From Catenaria anguillulae PL171 (Eukaryota > Blastocladiomycota > Blastocladiomycetes > Blastocladiales > Catenariaceae): DNA of 64,000 nt. This document shows positions 54,046-64,000 of the stretch, piece by piece. The stretch spans positions 124,001 to 188,000 of the forward strand of contig MCFL01000039.1 in NCBI GenBank assembly GCA_002102555.1. Direction: 5' to 3'. The position numbers and the translations under genes were made by a program. Positions within the stretch are counted from its first letter, which is position 1; every line of letters begins with the position of its first letter. The notes under the pieces were generated by a model. That model made no database searches and was not told where the DNA came from. It worked only from the letters and a program-made list of their open reading frames with translations.

Positions 54046-54527
54046 GATGTTGGCATATGTGTGCAGCTCCTTGTTGCTGTTGAATGCAATCGCAACTTTC
54101 CCTTGTTTTCATGTACAAGAACAGTGAAGAACCATAGAGCCACAGACAAGTCCTGACTCATGTATGTTATGCCGGTGACGGTGGGTCCTGCGAGATGTGA
54201 CACGGCGCCATTCGCCACTATTCCTGGGTTTATTGGGACATATGTCTCACGAATCCCTGCCCTTGTGAGTGAGGCCAACATTCATTGCTGGGCATTTGAT
54301 CGGAAGTGGGAACGAGGGTCCTCGATCTTGCCAACCTCCTCGCCCACAATCTTTTGAGCCTGACATCATCATCACGACGAGCAAACGGAATTATCACTCC
54401 CTCCCAGCCATCCCATACACAGTCGAGGCAATGCATCTTGTCCGCCGCCGGCGCCGCCAGCACTCTTTCCTTGCATGAAACCCATTCCTTCGTACCTCCC
54501 GCCGTGATCGCCCTCGCTCATCTACCC

Positions 54528-54569
<42 letters not shown>

Positions 54570-54614
54570 TCGTTCCAGCTCCTTCAAGCCAGCCAGTGAA
54601 GGCAGTTCCCAACC
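54046..54614. other. Intergenic with (CA)n microsatellite
   Basis: 3' flank of the COMT-like gene and promoter of the SLC25 gene. No credible ORF; it includes the dinucleotide repeat listed separately. Confidence 0.45.
54533..54568 (+). repeat. (CA)18 microsatellite
   Basis: Eighteen perfect CA units, about 45-80 bp upstream of the SLC25 gene start, in its promoter or leader. Confidence 0.95.
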
Positions 54615-55897
54615 ATGACAATACCGCACCGACAGCCCAAGCGCAGGCCCAAGCGCCACTACCAACATCGCTTACGCCATCGTCGGCACTGGCGCCCTCA
54701 ACACCAACGCCAACGCAGTCGCTCCACCACCAATCGCACCGGCGCCGATCCATTTCCCCTCGACGACAAGCCGTTGCCGACTTTATCCACGACAACCGAG
54801 TGTATGCTTGCCATTTTGAAATCCCAATGTCATTGACAACCGCACTTATTGAACGACGTGTGTTGTCATGCCAGGACAATCTCGGCGTCCACCACCGCCA
54901 TTATTGGCAATTTGCTGGGCTATCCGTACGCCTGATTCATTCATCAGTGCTTTGCCTTTCAGACAATAAGATCCTGACCTTTATTTGGCATTTCCTTCAA
55001 CAGATTTGACTCTGTGAAAACCCGCATGCAAACCTTCTCGTACCCAACCATCGGCCACTGCATCCGACACACATACGCGACCGAGGGCCTGCGTGGCTTC
55101 TTTCGCGGGATCCTGCCACAAATGGCCACATCGTCCGTGTTCAAGACGGCTTCCTTTGCGGCCTACGTGCGCGCCAAATCGGCCATTGCCAATGCACCCA
55201 GCGTGCAAGAGGCGACGGGCCAAAGTGCCGCGGGCAAACTGTTTGTGAGCTCGTTTGGCGGCGGGTTTTGTAGCGGCGTGTTTACTGCCTTCTTGACACA
55301 ACCGCTCGAGCTCATCAAGGTTTGCGGCAGTTGCAGACGCTGTTGAGCAAACAAGAGGCCGTTTTGGTGCATCCGCCAACGTCGGCGGTTCCGGGACATG
55401 CGCCATCGCCGTCACCGTCACCGTCACCGTTGGCGGCGCCAACGCCCGCAGTCAAATCGGCGGCCGAGCTCTCCACGTATGGCATGGGACGTGCCATTTT
55501 GCACGCGCGCGGCCCACTGGGCTTGTTTTACGGGTTCACGTCGCACTTGATCCGCGAATCGCTCGGTGGCGCCGTGTACTTTTCATCCTACGAGTTGTCA
55601 AAACATTACTTGTCACCTGCCGACGGATCACCGCCCAATGTCCTCGTACATGTTGCTGCAGGTGGCATTTGCGGCTTATTTGCGTGGACCATCATCTTTC
55701 CAACGGATTCCATCAAGTCCACGATTCAAAAGGAGGCGTTGGCCCACGGCCAGTGTATGGCGGGCGCGTATGGGCGTGTGCCAGGGAAATGTATCGACAG
55801 GGTGGCATGCGCATGTTTTACCGTGGAATTGCGGCCACCATGATACGAGCAGCTCCACTTCATTCGTTGAATTGGGAGTGTATGAGGGGGTGTTGAA
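54615..55897 (+). CDS. Mitochondrial carrier family (SLC25) protein, substrate unassigned
   Basis: Inner-membrane metabolite carrier with three repeats. A Pro/Thr/Ser/Gln-rich N-terminus (TAPTAQAQAQAPLPTSL) precedes the first repeat; introns at about 54802-54873 (acceptor ATGCCAG) and 54929-55003 (GTACGC ... CAACAG) give TAIIGNLLGYPFDSVKTRMQ. The three signature motifs are YPFDSVKTR, TQPLELIK and FPTDSIKSTIQ (PxD/ExxK/R). Second-half helices: GFTSHLIRESLGGAVYFSSY, HVAAGGICGLFAWTIIF and MFYRGIAATMIRAAPLHSLN. A Ser/Pro linker made by a CCGTCA-type hexanucleotide repeat (about 55403-55430) sits between repeats 1 and 2, unusual for the family. Frame changes at TTT 55321-55323, near 55750 and near the start are each explained by single bases. 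The C-terminal end is uncertain; it may continue a few residues past 55897. Confidence 0.85.
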
Positions 55898-56253
55898 GGT
55901 GTGTACGAAAAAGGAGGATCGTGGGCCAGAGGGAGGATGGATGGCGTCGAGTATTGATTTCCGTTGCGTTGGATATGGTTGGATTGATAGATGTATACTT
56001 GTACACACTGCCCCGACTCCCATTTTTTTTTTTCTTGTTTTGTTGTCTGGTGGTTGACAAATGTTGGCTTTTGCGCTTGCTGGTATTTCAATCAGAATAC
56101 ATGACCCCACCCATCCGACTTTTCTCTCTCTCCAGTCGCAAAAGGCGAGAAATACATTTCCGAACAAACCCGTCTTGTCCCGTAAACAAACAAGCAACAA
56201 AAAAAAAACACATTGGCCATCGGCGCCATGACAACCAATCCTCAAATGAAAAC

Positions 56254-57101
56254 TTAGGCAATGTTCTCGAGGTAATCCCTGACCTGATGGGGCAAGAGCT
56301 TCCTAAACCGCATGGCGCCCACTTCCTTTTCGGCACTTGGATGGGCCTCGACGCCGACGCCGACGTCATGATCCATGGTGATGATGCCAATCTCGAGCGA
56401 GTTTTCATTCAACTGGCCCTCAATGCCCTCCTTGAGAGTCAAAATGGCCGTGTGAATAGCATCGTCCAACTCGAGCGTGTCGCTAAACCTCTTTTCCAAA
56501 AAGGTCTTGGCGTTCAACATGTTCTTGCCAATGGCGGTGGCCTTCCACCCGAAATAAGTGCCGGAAGGGTCCACCTGATAGAGCGAGTGACCGCGGTGCT
56601 CGTCCCATCCGGCAACAAGCAGCGACACGCCAAAGGGGCGAACGCCACCCGACTGGGTGTATTCTTGCATCACGGCCGCGATTTCTTGCACAAGAATGGC
56701 CACGGGTGGGTCTTGCATGTACACGCGTTTGTACTGCTGGGCGGCTTTGCGGGCCTTGGAAATGAGCAGGCGCGCGTCGGGGCCCATGCCAGAGTAGACG
56801 ACGCCGATGGTCGGGCAAATGGGCGCAACCCATTCCAGGCTTGGTCGTCGACCAGCACCGAGGCGGATTTCTTTTCGGTGGCAATGACGATGCCGTTGGT
56901 AGCTGTTTGTTTCAAGAGTGTAAAGAGTGTGCGTGAGAGAGAGAGAGGAGAGAGGAGAGTCGAGCGAGATACAAAGCCAGACGTACACTTGATGCCAATG
57001 GAGGTGAGGCCCTTGGACACGGCGTTGAGGGCGTACTCGATCTGGACGAGCTTGCCCGAAGGCGAGAAGGTGGTGAGGGAGAAGGAGTAGCGGTCGCCCA
57101 T
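56254..57101 (-). CDS. PRE8: Proteasome 20S subunit alpha type-2
   Basis: Alpha-ring subunit of the 20S proteasome core. Exon 1 (57101-56987): [38 protein letters not shown], the alpha-subunit signature. An 82-nt intron with a donor GTACGT and an acceptor AAACAG leads to exon 2 (56903-56254): [115 protein letters not shown] and [15 protein letters not shown]. '[13 protein letters not shown]' with '[16 protein letters not shown]' marks alpha2. A single missing base at plus-strand TT 56841-56842 breaks the frame after VDD. A stretch [16 protein letters not shown] near the C-terminus is longer than usual. Diverges from MKT1. Confidence 0.97.
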
Positions 57102-57655
57102 AGTGAAGCCGATGCAGATACAGATGCAGATTCAGATGCAGATGCAGATGATGAAACGCGTTTGGATCAATCGTAGACGAGAGCTACTAGAGCACAATAT
57201 AGAGTAGAGTATGGAGATGATCAGTGTGGAGGGTACTCGTGGTTGGTCAGCGGCGCGAAGATGGTGTCGGGTCGTGAGAGGTGGGGCGGAGTGTTGGCGG
57301 CCGGTGGTCGGATGAAAATGAGTTTTGGAAACGAGCGGGCCGTGTTTCATCGAGTGCAGAGGCATGAAAAGGATACATACATGAGAGTTCGATATGAAGT
57401 GAAGTGATGACTTGGCTGTTGCTCTCATTGCAGAGGTGGTGCATCAGACGAGTGATCAGCGCGCTCAATTGTCTCTGTGTGAGGATCGGCGGCCCACGCG
57501 ACTCTTGGATTTGGATTCCGCCACCAAGCTTGTCGCCCTTCGCCCCTCGTCAAGGATTACATGTATATGATATGCATGCACATGCGATTACATTATACCT
57601 TTGCTGTCCCCGCCGCCCCCGCCCACTGTGACTGTGACGACTGAATCGACTCAAC
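57102..57655. promoter_or_regulatory. Divergent intergenic promoter region, PSMA2 / MKT1, with hexanucleotide repeat
   Basis: 554 bp between start codons. Immediately upstream of the proteasome start (57111-57152) is an imperfect repeat of GATGCA/GATACA units (about six or seven). No gene recognised. I saw no clear copy of the yeast proteasome control element, but did not search exhaustively. Confidence 0.5.
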
Positions 57656-60502
57656 ATGCCCATCCGCAACCTCGAAAGTACATACTTACTTATGCTCTGT
57701 CCCATCATGCCTTATTTTCTGCGATCACGGCTGCCCAACTACAGCTAACATTGCTGAATACTTTCCTTCAGAGTTTATCGAAAACACTCCACGGGCACTC
57801 CACCCGGCCCAGCCCATTGCCCAGCTCCAAGGCACGCGCCTCGGCATCGACGCCACCCACTGGCTCAAGGCCCTCATCAACGACGTCAAGGACCCGACCG
57901 TCCCCGCCCTCGGGCCACCCTCCAACCGCGCCTGCGCGCCGCCATTGAGCGCGACATTGACTGGTTCAAGCTCAACAAGATCACGCCCCTCGTCGTCTTT
58001 TCGGGCCTCTCGCCCCGCTCAAAGACCTCGGGCCTCTTTGCCTCGGAACACTCGCGCGCAGAGAAGCGTAAAGATGCATGGGCCTGTTACACGCGCGGCC
58101 AAATCGGATCTGCCCATGTGGCATGGAACGCCACCCAGGCATCGTTTGCTGACATGCAGCCTGCAGTCATGGCCCTGCTCACCGAGCTCGGCGTCGAATT
58201 TATTCGTGCACCGTACGCCAGCTGGGGCCAACTCGCTTACTTTGTCAACCACCCGGCCCAGCCCGTCCATGCCTTGTACGCTGGACTCGACTTGCTCATG
58301 TTTGACGGCGTCGACCGCCTCATTACCAAAATCGATACCTCTACCCCTGCCGCCTCTGGCACATTCACCTACGTCGACAAGTCGAGTTTCCTCGCCACCA
58401 TCGGCCTTTCGAAATCGCAATTTCTCGACGCGTGCATCCTTGCCGGATTCGACTGGATCTCGACCTACGACCCGCTCGTCAGCGACCCGTCACTGCCCTT
58501 TTCCTGGCCCACGCTGATCTCCCTGCTGGTCGGCTCGCAAACAGGCATCTCGCTCGTGACCCGGCTGGGCGAGCCCAACGACGCAAAGCAACGGTACATG
58601 GACGACTATGCACGCATCCGATGTGCCGTGCGCCATCACTTGGTGCTTTCACTGGCGGGCGCCGTTGAACCGCTTAACAAGGAAGCGGCGCCCATTGACT
58701 TGCACGATGTGTTTGGCCACCGGCTGCCCGCCCACGTGTACTGGCACTTGGCCATGGGCCACGTGTCTGCGGGCCTCATTTCGCCACTCTTGTGGACCAG
58801 CATGCCCGAGTTTGCGCCCGCGTGTGGCGGCGAGACGAGTGAGTATCAGGACCATGTGGCCAAGTGGGCGACCGTCAGGGCGCTGGCGTCGGCCGTGGCT
58901 TGTAGATCCTGGGAAGTGCCTTACTGGCGCACCCGCAAAGTCACGGCCGTGGCGTGGTTTGCGCCCGACGACGAAAAAGCGGTGGATTTGAATGCGTTGC
59001 CCAAAGCCAAGGTGATGCCAGTGAATGGTGGTGGCAGCGAGTGGCGCGTGAGTATGGAGTGGATCGACAGACACATTGGCGGCAGCGGCGGTGCACGCGG
59101 GGTCACGGTTGTGGATGCCTTGCCCGGGGTCAAGGGCGCCGCCCATGCCATTGATCTCGTGACGCATTTGCGCGCACTCACGGGCACCGACTCTGCTGCG
59201 CGCGAAACCGTGGGTGCGGATCGAGTCAAGGCAATGAAACCTGCACAGCTCGCGGCCACGCTCGCATTCAAGCTCCTTGAATTACGCGGGTTTATTGACC
59301 CGGAAAGCCACCGTCCAACGACCCTGGGCCACGCCCTGCTCGACGCCGCGGCAGCTTTGCAGGACCCAACATTCCAAGAACCGCTCGTACTGGCCATGGA
59401 ACTCGTGCGTGACGGCCACGTGCACGCGCGGCCCTACTCCAAGCAATACCACGTGCCACCGCCCGCATTCTCGCACGCAGGGCTCTCCAGTGTCCCCACG
59501 GCAGCCGCTCCGCACGTGCTTGTGCTGACGCGACTTGGGGCCGCACTCGAGCCCGTGTTTGTGCGGTCGGGCACGGCGGCCCCGCAGTGGAAGCCCGAGC
59601 TGGATCGCGACCAGTTGGCCGTGGCGAGCTTGTACAAGCATACGGCACGCACCTTGCATGGCGTGTGTGAGGGCATCTTGTTGCATTATGCGCCGGCAAG
59701 TGCCGGAACGGGGACCGCGGCAGCCACGGCCACAGGCACGGTGGCGGCGGGCGAGGTGGCCGCCAAGCTCCCGTTTGCGTTGATGGAAGGCGGTGGCGGT
59801 AACAAGACGGCGGCCATGGGCATTCTCGTCAGCGCGTATTTGGCACAAGTGCTTGCCATGCGTGAACGGCAAGTGCCCGAGCAGCAAGGCGTTGCTGACG
59901 ACGACGTCAGAGGCAAGGCGGAGGCCTATATCGTGGCCCGGTTTGGCGAAAACATTGTGGACCCAAGGGCCGAGATTGATCGCGTGCGCCGGTTTGTCAA
60001 GGTGGTGAGCGACGTGGTTGTGCCGAGAATGACGGCCGTGGTCGACAAGGATGTGGCCAGGCAGGTCAGAGATGCCGTGGCGTGGTGGGACGCCTTGGAG
60101 AGTGGCAAACCCGCCGTCGTCGTCGCGGTTAAGTCGTCGCTGTCGCCCGGCAAACAGCCGGGATTGGCATCGCCTGTGGCGGCTCAGCAGCAGATCCAGC
60201 AGCAGCAAGTGAGGCAAAAGTCGCCCGTAGAGACAAAGCCCGCTTCGCCGGGGGCGACGTCGTCCTCGTCGCCGACACCCGCACCCATTCCTATCCATGC
60301 ACAACAACCGTACCAGCCGTCGCCCACGCCCACGCCGCCCCCGCAGCAGCAGCACATGCATCATGCACAGCAGTACCCTGGGGCGCAGCAGGTGCAAGGG
60401 CCTCCGCAAGGTCAGCAGCACGGCCAAGGCCAGGGCCAATATCGAACCGGTTCGGGATCTGGCCGCAGTCGTGGCGGGAAGCGGACTGGCGGCCGTCGTT
60501 GA
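57656..60502 (+). CDS. MKT1: Post-transcriptional regulator Mkt1 (XPG/FEN-like)
   Basis: In yeast, Mkt1 works with Pbp1 on translation or stability of specific mRNAs. Exon 1 is 22 nt (57656-57677, MPIRNLE); a 94-nt intron (GTACAT ... CTTCAG) joins it to exon 2 (57772-60502): KFIENTPRALHP, LQGTRLGIDATHWLKAL, then DWFKLNKITPLVVFSGLSPR (XPG-N like). Next FADMQPAVMALLTELGVEFI, APYASWGQLAYFVNHPAQPV, GLDLLMFDGVDRLITKID and LDACILAGFDWISTYDPL (XPG-I like but lacking the nuclease acidic cluster), then the Mkt1-specific N and C domains (WATVRALASAVACRSWEVPY; FKLLELRGFIDPESHRPTTL). The C-terminus is Gln/Pro-rich and ends in an RGG-like SGRSRGGKRTGGRR, as expected for RNA binding. One missing G in 57912-57914 breaks the frame after PALG. 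Length about 920 residues. Confidence 0.95.
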
Positions 60503-63251
60503 GTTGTGTGATTGATTGTGCGAGTGAGTGTGCTGCTTCCCCTGCTGGCTCGTGTTTTGTCCCCTTTCCGTAGAAACACGATTGGTTGCTGGGCCCCATT
60601 TGACTGTTGATGACCATGACCATGCAGCAAGGATTTTGGATAAAGATGAATGACCGTCAGTGACATTTCCACCTTTGACGTGATTACATTTCGCATTATT
60701 TGGCCAAGAGCAACACTGCCAAGCCGGCCGCGATCGTTGAATCCTTGATTGATTTCTTTTGGCTTCTCACGCGTTTGTGGTGGATGTTGGCGTGCAAAGA
60801 GGAAAAGTGCTCTGTGGCACAAGTCGGTAAACGAGACGGCGGGCGGCGCTGGCAAGCATACACACGATGACGAGGGGAGACGAGGGGCACTGTCACAGCA
60901 GGCAAAGTCGCGCACACAATTTTACGCAGACACACAAATGCGCAGGGACATATACGCGAGGCCGGACCACATCGAGGGTCCCAGACTTGTCGCTGGTATT
61001 GGTAAACAAAAAGCCACTCGGCAAATAGTCACCGAATCTGAGGCTCAACATTCTTCACCTTCGACTTGTTCAGATTTGCTCATTCATGGTACGGACGAGC
61101 ATGGATGAGAACAGCATAAAGGTGCATCTCGCCCATAAACCATTCCTGGTCATGGCAATCAAGACAGCAAAGTGGGTGCGGTCTATGTATGTTCGACCAT
61201 TAACCGCACCGTCTTGCTCATGCACTGGAAGTGGCCGGCTCAATTGATGGCTGAGAATCGTTTGCCAAGACTGGAACGCCGCAAACTAATCTGCGTTGAA
61301 CGTGTGACAGCAGAGGCACCATTCAAATGGATTCAAATGGAGTTGCCCCTGGTAAGTACATAGCAGAGCAGGTTACTCGCAAGCTCGCTGTGAGATTACG
61401 CCCCATGCATATGTATGTACCATCCTCGAAGCGGTTGATGATTCCGGCACAACGAGACTGTCTTCCGCCCATTTTTTTCACGTTCTCGATACAGACATTA
61501 GTTTGAAACATTTCTCCGCCGGCCGCCAAACCTTTCCAAATGATCGTCAACAACGAACCGTAGCCATGATTCCCGTTTGCCCGAGGATGGCGAGCTACAA
61601 TGTCACTGACTGTGGCCCTTGAGCTTGAGTCTTTCGTTTGGTTTGCTACAGAAGTCCATACATTGGTCAGCTGGCAGCGAACTCATCACCGTTGTTTCCG
61701 ACTCGGACTTTGCTCGACCCCTTTATTTACATACCGATGTATTACTTTCAAATCTTGAACATTTGAAAGCCCTCGTGGGATAATGACAACGGCCCTGCGA
61801 TTTCATGTTGAAATTCTTCTCTGCTCCGCTACCCGCAGAGTGTTATGTCCCTCTTTGTTCCTACAGCGGAAATTTTGCATACTCATGCTGATCCAACCCG
61901 TTCTCTGAGAATCTTTGAAAATTTGCCCAACGGATAGGAGAACCTTGCCAACGCCGTTCTTTGCTTGCATTTCGTTTTTTCCATCGAGAACTGTTCATTA
62001 TTTTCACTTGGGCTGTGTAGGCAATCCGCTGAAGCGCAGTTTGAATCTCATGTTGCCTTCATGGTGCCCATGGCGATTGTGGACTCAAAAAGAGACCTTG
62101 GTAAACTGACTGCATCATTAACGGCTGTACGTACTGGCGGACCATTTCTTTGGTGACGCAACCTGTTTCACTCTACTTGTCCCAACCATTGAAAAGACTT
62201 TTCCCCCTCCCACCACCTCCGCTGTTGCTGCTCGCAATGCACGTTTTTCTTTGCTCCGGCGTCGACAGCGCTCAACGCACAGACCCAACCTCCCTCCCAC
62301 TCCCCAGTCCATTCACCACAATCGATTTTGTCATACTATACCCACCACAGCAAGTCGCAACAGTACGAGGTGTGGAAAAGTCGGATCGTGATCGCCGTTC
62401 AAAAGCTCAGGCACATACTAATACACCGCCGTTCATCCATGTCAAAGTTGACTTGATGTCCTCCTGCCTTTTTGCCCCCATAACGTTTTCCCATCATCAT
62501 CCTTACTCTCCTATCCCGCACTTGGTTTCCGACAGTGATCACGCACTCGGCTCTTAATTGCTGATCCCAACCATAACCGACCTCGACCCGACCCATTCAC
62601 CTCCAAGTTATTTCGCGTGGACCAAAGGTCGAGTTTGCCCACTCGGCGCACTCAAGGTTAAGGCTCAATATACTATCTGCCTTTTTGGCTAAACCCATCG
62701 TACCCGTCGCAGTGACGCTTCTGGCCACTCACGCACTGTTCGTACCATCGCCTCGCATTTCTGACTTAAGTATGACTCTATCCGTACCTTACCATTCCCG
62801 CCACCCTGCAGACCTGGCCGCCGATCTCATCGTTGGGCTGTGTACCTGGCGCCCAACCGCTCGCATTCCCCGATCTATTCCCCCTTTCCAAGCATAGGCT
62901 AGGGCAGGCGAGACTGTACGAGCCCTCGCGACCGCCCACTTGCCTCCCCGAATGCCCGTTCATGTACGTGGGCAATCGCGATCGCTCCTCGCCTTCCACC
63001 TACGATTTCTCCCTTGAGTGTTTGTGCGGTTACCACTCACTTGGGGTGTCTGTGCGTATATATATGTTGCCTCTGCCCCTTATGTGCGGAATCACCCTCG
63101 GCATGCTATGCAACTCACCATCCATGCATTTCAAACCTCGACTTGAGAATCACACCAGACAATAGCCGGCCGCAAATCTACACCCACCGCCGCCGTGCTT
63201 TGCCGTGCTTCCATCCGCTCCACCCAACTTCCACTTACCCCAGTCACGACC
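60503..63251. other. Gene-poor 2.7 kb interval
   Basis: The longest stretch without a recognised gene. A minus-strand frame 60696-60935 ends with a hydrophobic AAGLAVLLLAK and a basic HHKRVRSQKKSIKDS stretch, which could be a small membrane protein but has no upstream exon I can define. Other frames (60749-61108 plus, 61323-61553 minus) lack motifs. The right end has a TATATATAT near 63057 and Cys-free, C-rich sequence as in a promoter and leader of the next gene. Confidence 0.45.
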
Positions 63252-64000
63252 ATGTCGGCCACTCTCGTCGTGACCAACGAAGCGTTTGAGCTGCTGTGGC
63301 GGTCGCAATCGTACTGCTTCATGACGCCCGCTGCGGTTGAGAACCTTCGCAAGTCCCATGTCCAGTTTCTGGCGGAAAAGTCGCTGCATGGAACAAGATG
63401 CCGGTGCGTAGAGATCCCGTTCACTCATCACTTCATAGCCCCGATCATCTTTTCCCCATTTCCGTTCAAAATTCTTGCCCGCTTCGGCGACCCATGCCTG
63501 TGTTGCCTTCACTGAGAGGTGCAAAGGTGGCCGTTTTGCATAGAACGGGGCCTCCTGACCCAACCGGCGACAGCCCCTGTGGCGTTTGGGTTTGCGCTTG
63601 CCCATTTCGTTGGTTTGCTTCAATCGGGGAACACCAATCGTTGCGCTCCCCGGTTTTCATTGGTCAAAAGTCGTGGACCCCATGCCCAAATTCCGAGGCT
63701 GGAGAGGTCCGCGGTCACCGCCAAATGCAAGCTCGCGATTGGTCAAGCCGTTTCCGCATCCGAGGGCACCTGATCAGGCAACAGGCAACCTTGGCGATCG
63801 TTTTTTCACGCTGTCCACCCGTTTCTCATTTTCGCCTCACCTCACTTTTCCATCTTGATCGAACTTGATCGATTCGAACGCGTCATTCTGACTCTTGTGT
63901 CCGATGACTGGCCACTCTTGTCAACTCTTGTCAACCCACAGAACCGTTGTCCGCAAGTACTGGCGCCACGTCCCACTTCCGCAGCCGCCCGAACACAACC
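63252..64000 (+). CDS. Unidentified gene, 5' part (runs off window)
   Basis: Start ATG at 63252 gives MSATLVVTNEAFELLWRSQS, YCFMTPAAVENLRKSHVQFL and AEKSLHGTR, an ordinary soluble N-terminus. A donor (CG|GTGCGT) at about 63402 and an acceptor (CAACCCACAG) at about 63942 would join it to RTVVRKYWRHVPLPQPPEHN, open to the end of the window. The implied intron of about 540 nt is long for this genome, so unrecognised exons may lie between. No family recognised. Confidence 0.45.

Noticed and set aside
53307-57101. Programmed ribosomal frameshifting in the COMT-like, SLC25 and PSMA2 genes
   Set aside because: No slippery heptamer or downstream structure is common to the sites, and the sites are simple homopolymers spread over unrelated genes.
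60749-61108. 119-codon plus-strand frame after MKT1
   Set aside because: No motif, charged low-information composition and no splice or start context; probably non-coding.

Overview
This window looks like nuclear DNA of a zoosporic (flagellated) fungus. Fungal markers include an Mkt1 post-transcriptional regulator and a secreted protein family known from fungi. An LRRC6/TilB-type axonemal dynein assembly factor implies motile cilia, which points to Blastocladiomycota or Chytridiomycota; the choice between them is inference. Genes are dense, GC-rich and on both strands. Most introns are 35-140 nt with GTATGT/GTACGT-like donors. I see no operons, rRNA, tRNA or CRISPR array. LAYOUT: 1-975 (-) Nudix CoA diphosphatase, cut by the window edge; 1921-3226 (-) coiled-coil protein; 4504-9231 (+) NPC1-type sterol transporter; 9635-9922 (-) small mitochondrial membrane protein; 10702-11901 (-) secreted Cys/Ser-rich protein. 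From about 12.9 to 17.1 kb there is an accessory island: a truncated host gene, two direct repeats of about 330-350 bp, and between them the decayed remains of a Helitron (rolling-circle DNA transposon). The second repeat forms the leader of the next gene, 17109-20997 (+), a nuclear-looking coiled-coil protein. Then come coproporphyrinogen oxidase (-), a secreted DOMON protein (-), and a tandem array of three related multi-membrane-span proteins (25.4-29.6 kb, -), the most novel-looking locus. The second half is mostly conserved housekeeping genes: LRRC6 (-) diverging from SF3B3/Rse1 (+), a membrane-anchored cyclic-nucleotide phosphodiesterase (+), an exonuclease III-type AP endonuclease (-), AP-3 delta adaptin (-) diverging from mitochondrial pyruvate carrier 2 (+), an F-box-like protein (+), a second secreted Cys-rich protein (+), a COMT-like methyltransferase (+), an SLC25 carrier (+), proteasome alpha2 (-) diverging from MKT1 (+), a gene-poor stretch of 2.7 kb, and the start of an unidentified gene at the right edge. 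HOW THEY FIT: there is no single pathway. Themes are RNA handling (SF3B3, MKT1), membrane traffic and sterols (AP-3 delta, NPC1), mitochondria (MPC2, SLC25, CPOX, the small membrane protein), zoospore motility (LRRC6) and signalling (membrane PDE, tandem membrane proteins). QUALITY NOTE: many conserved genes change reading frame once or more, and nearly every change is explained by one missing base in a short homopolymer. I read these as assembly errors, so several CDS entries span such points.
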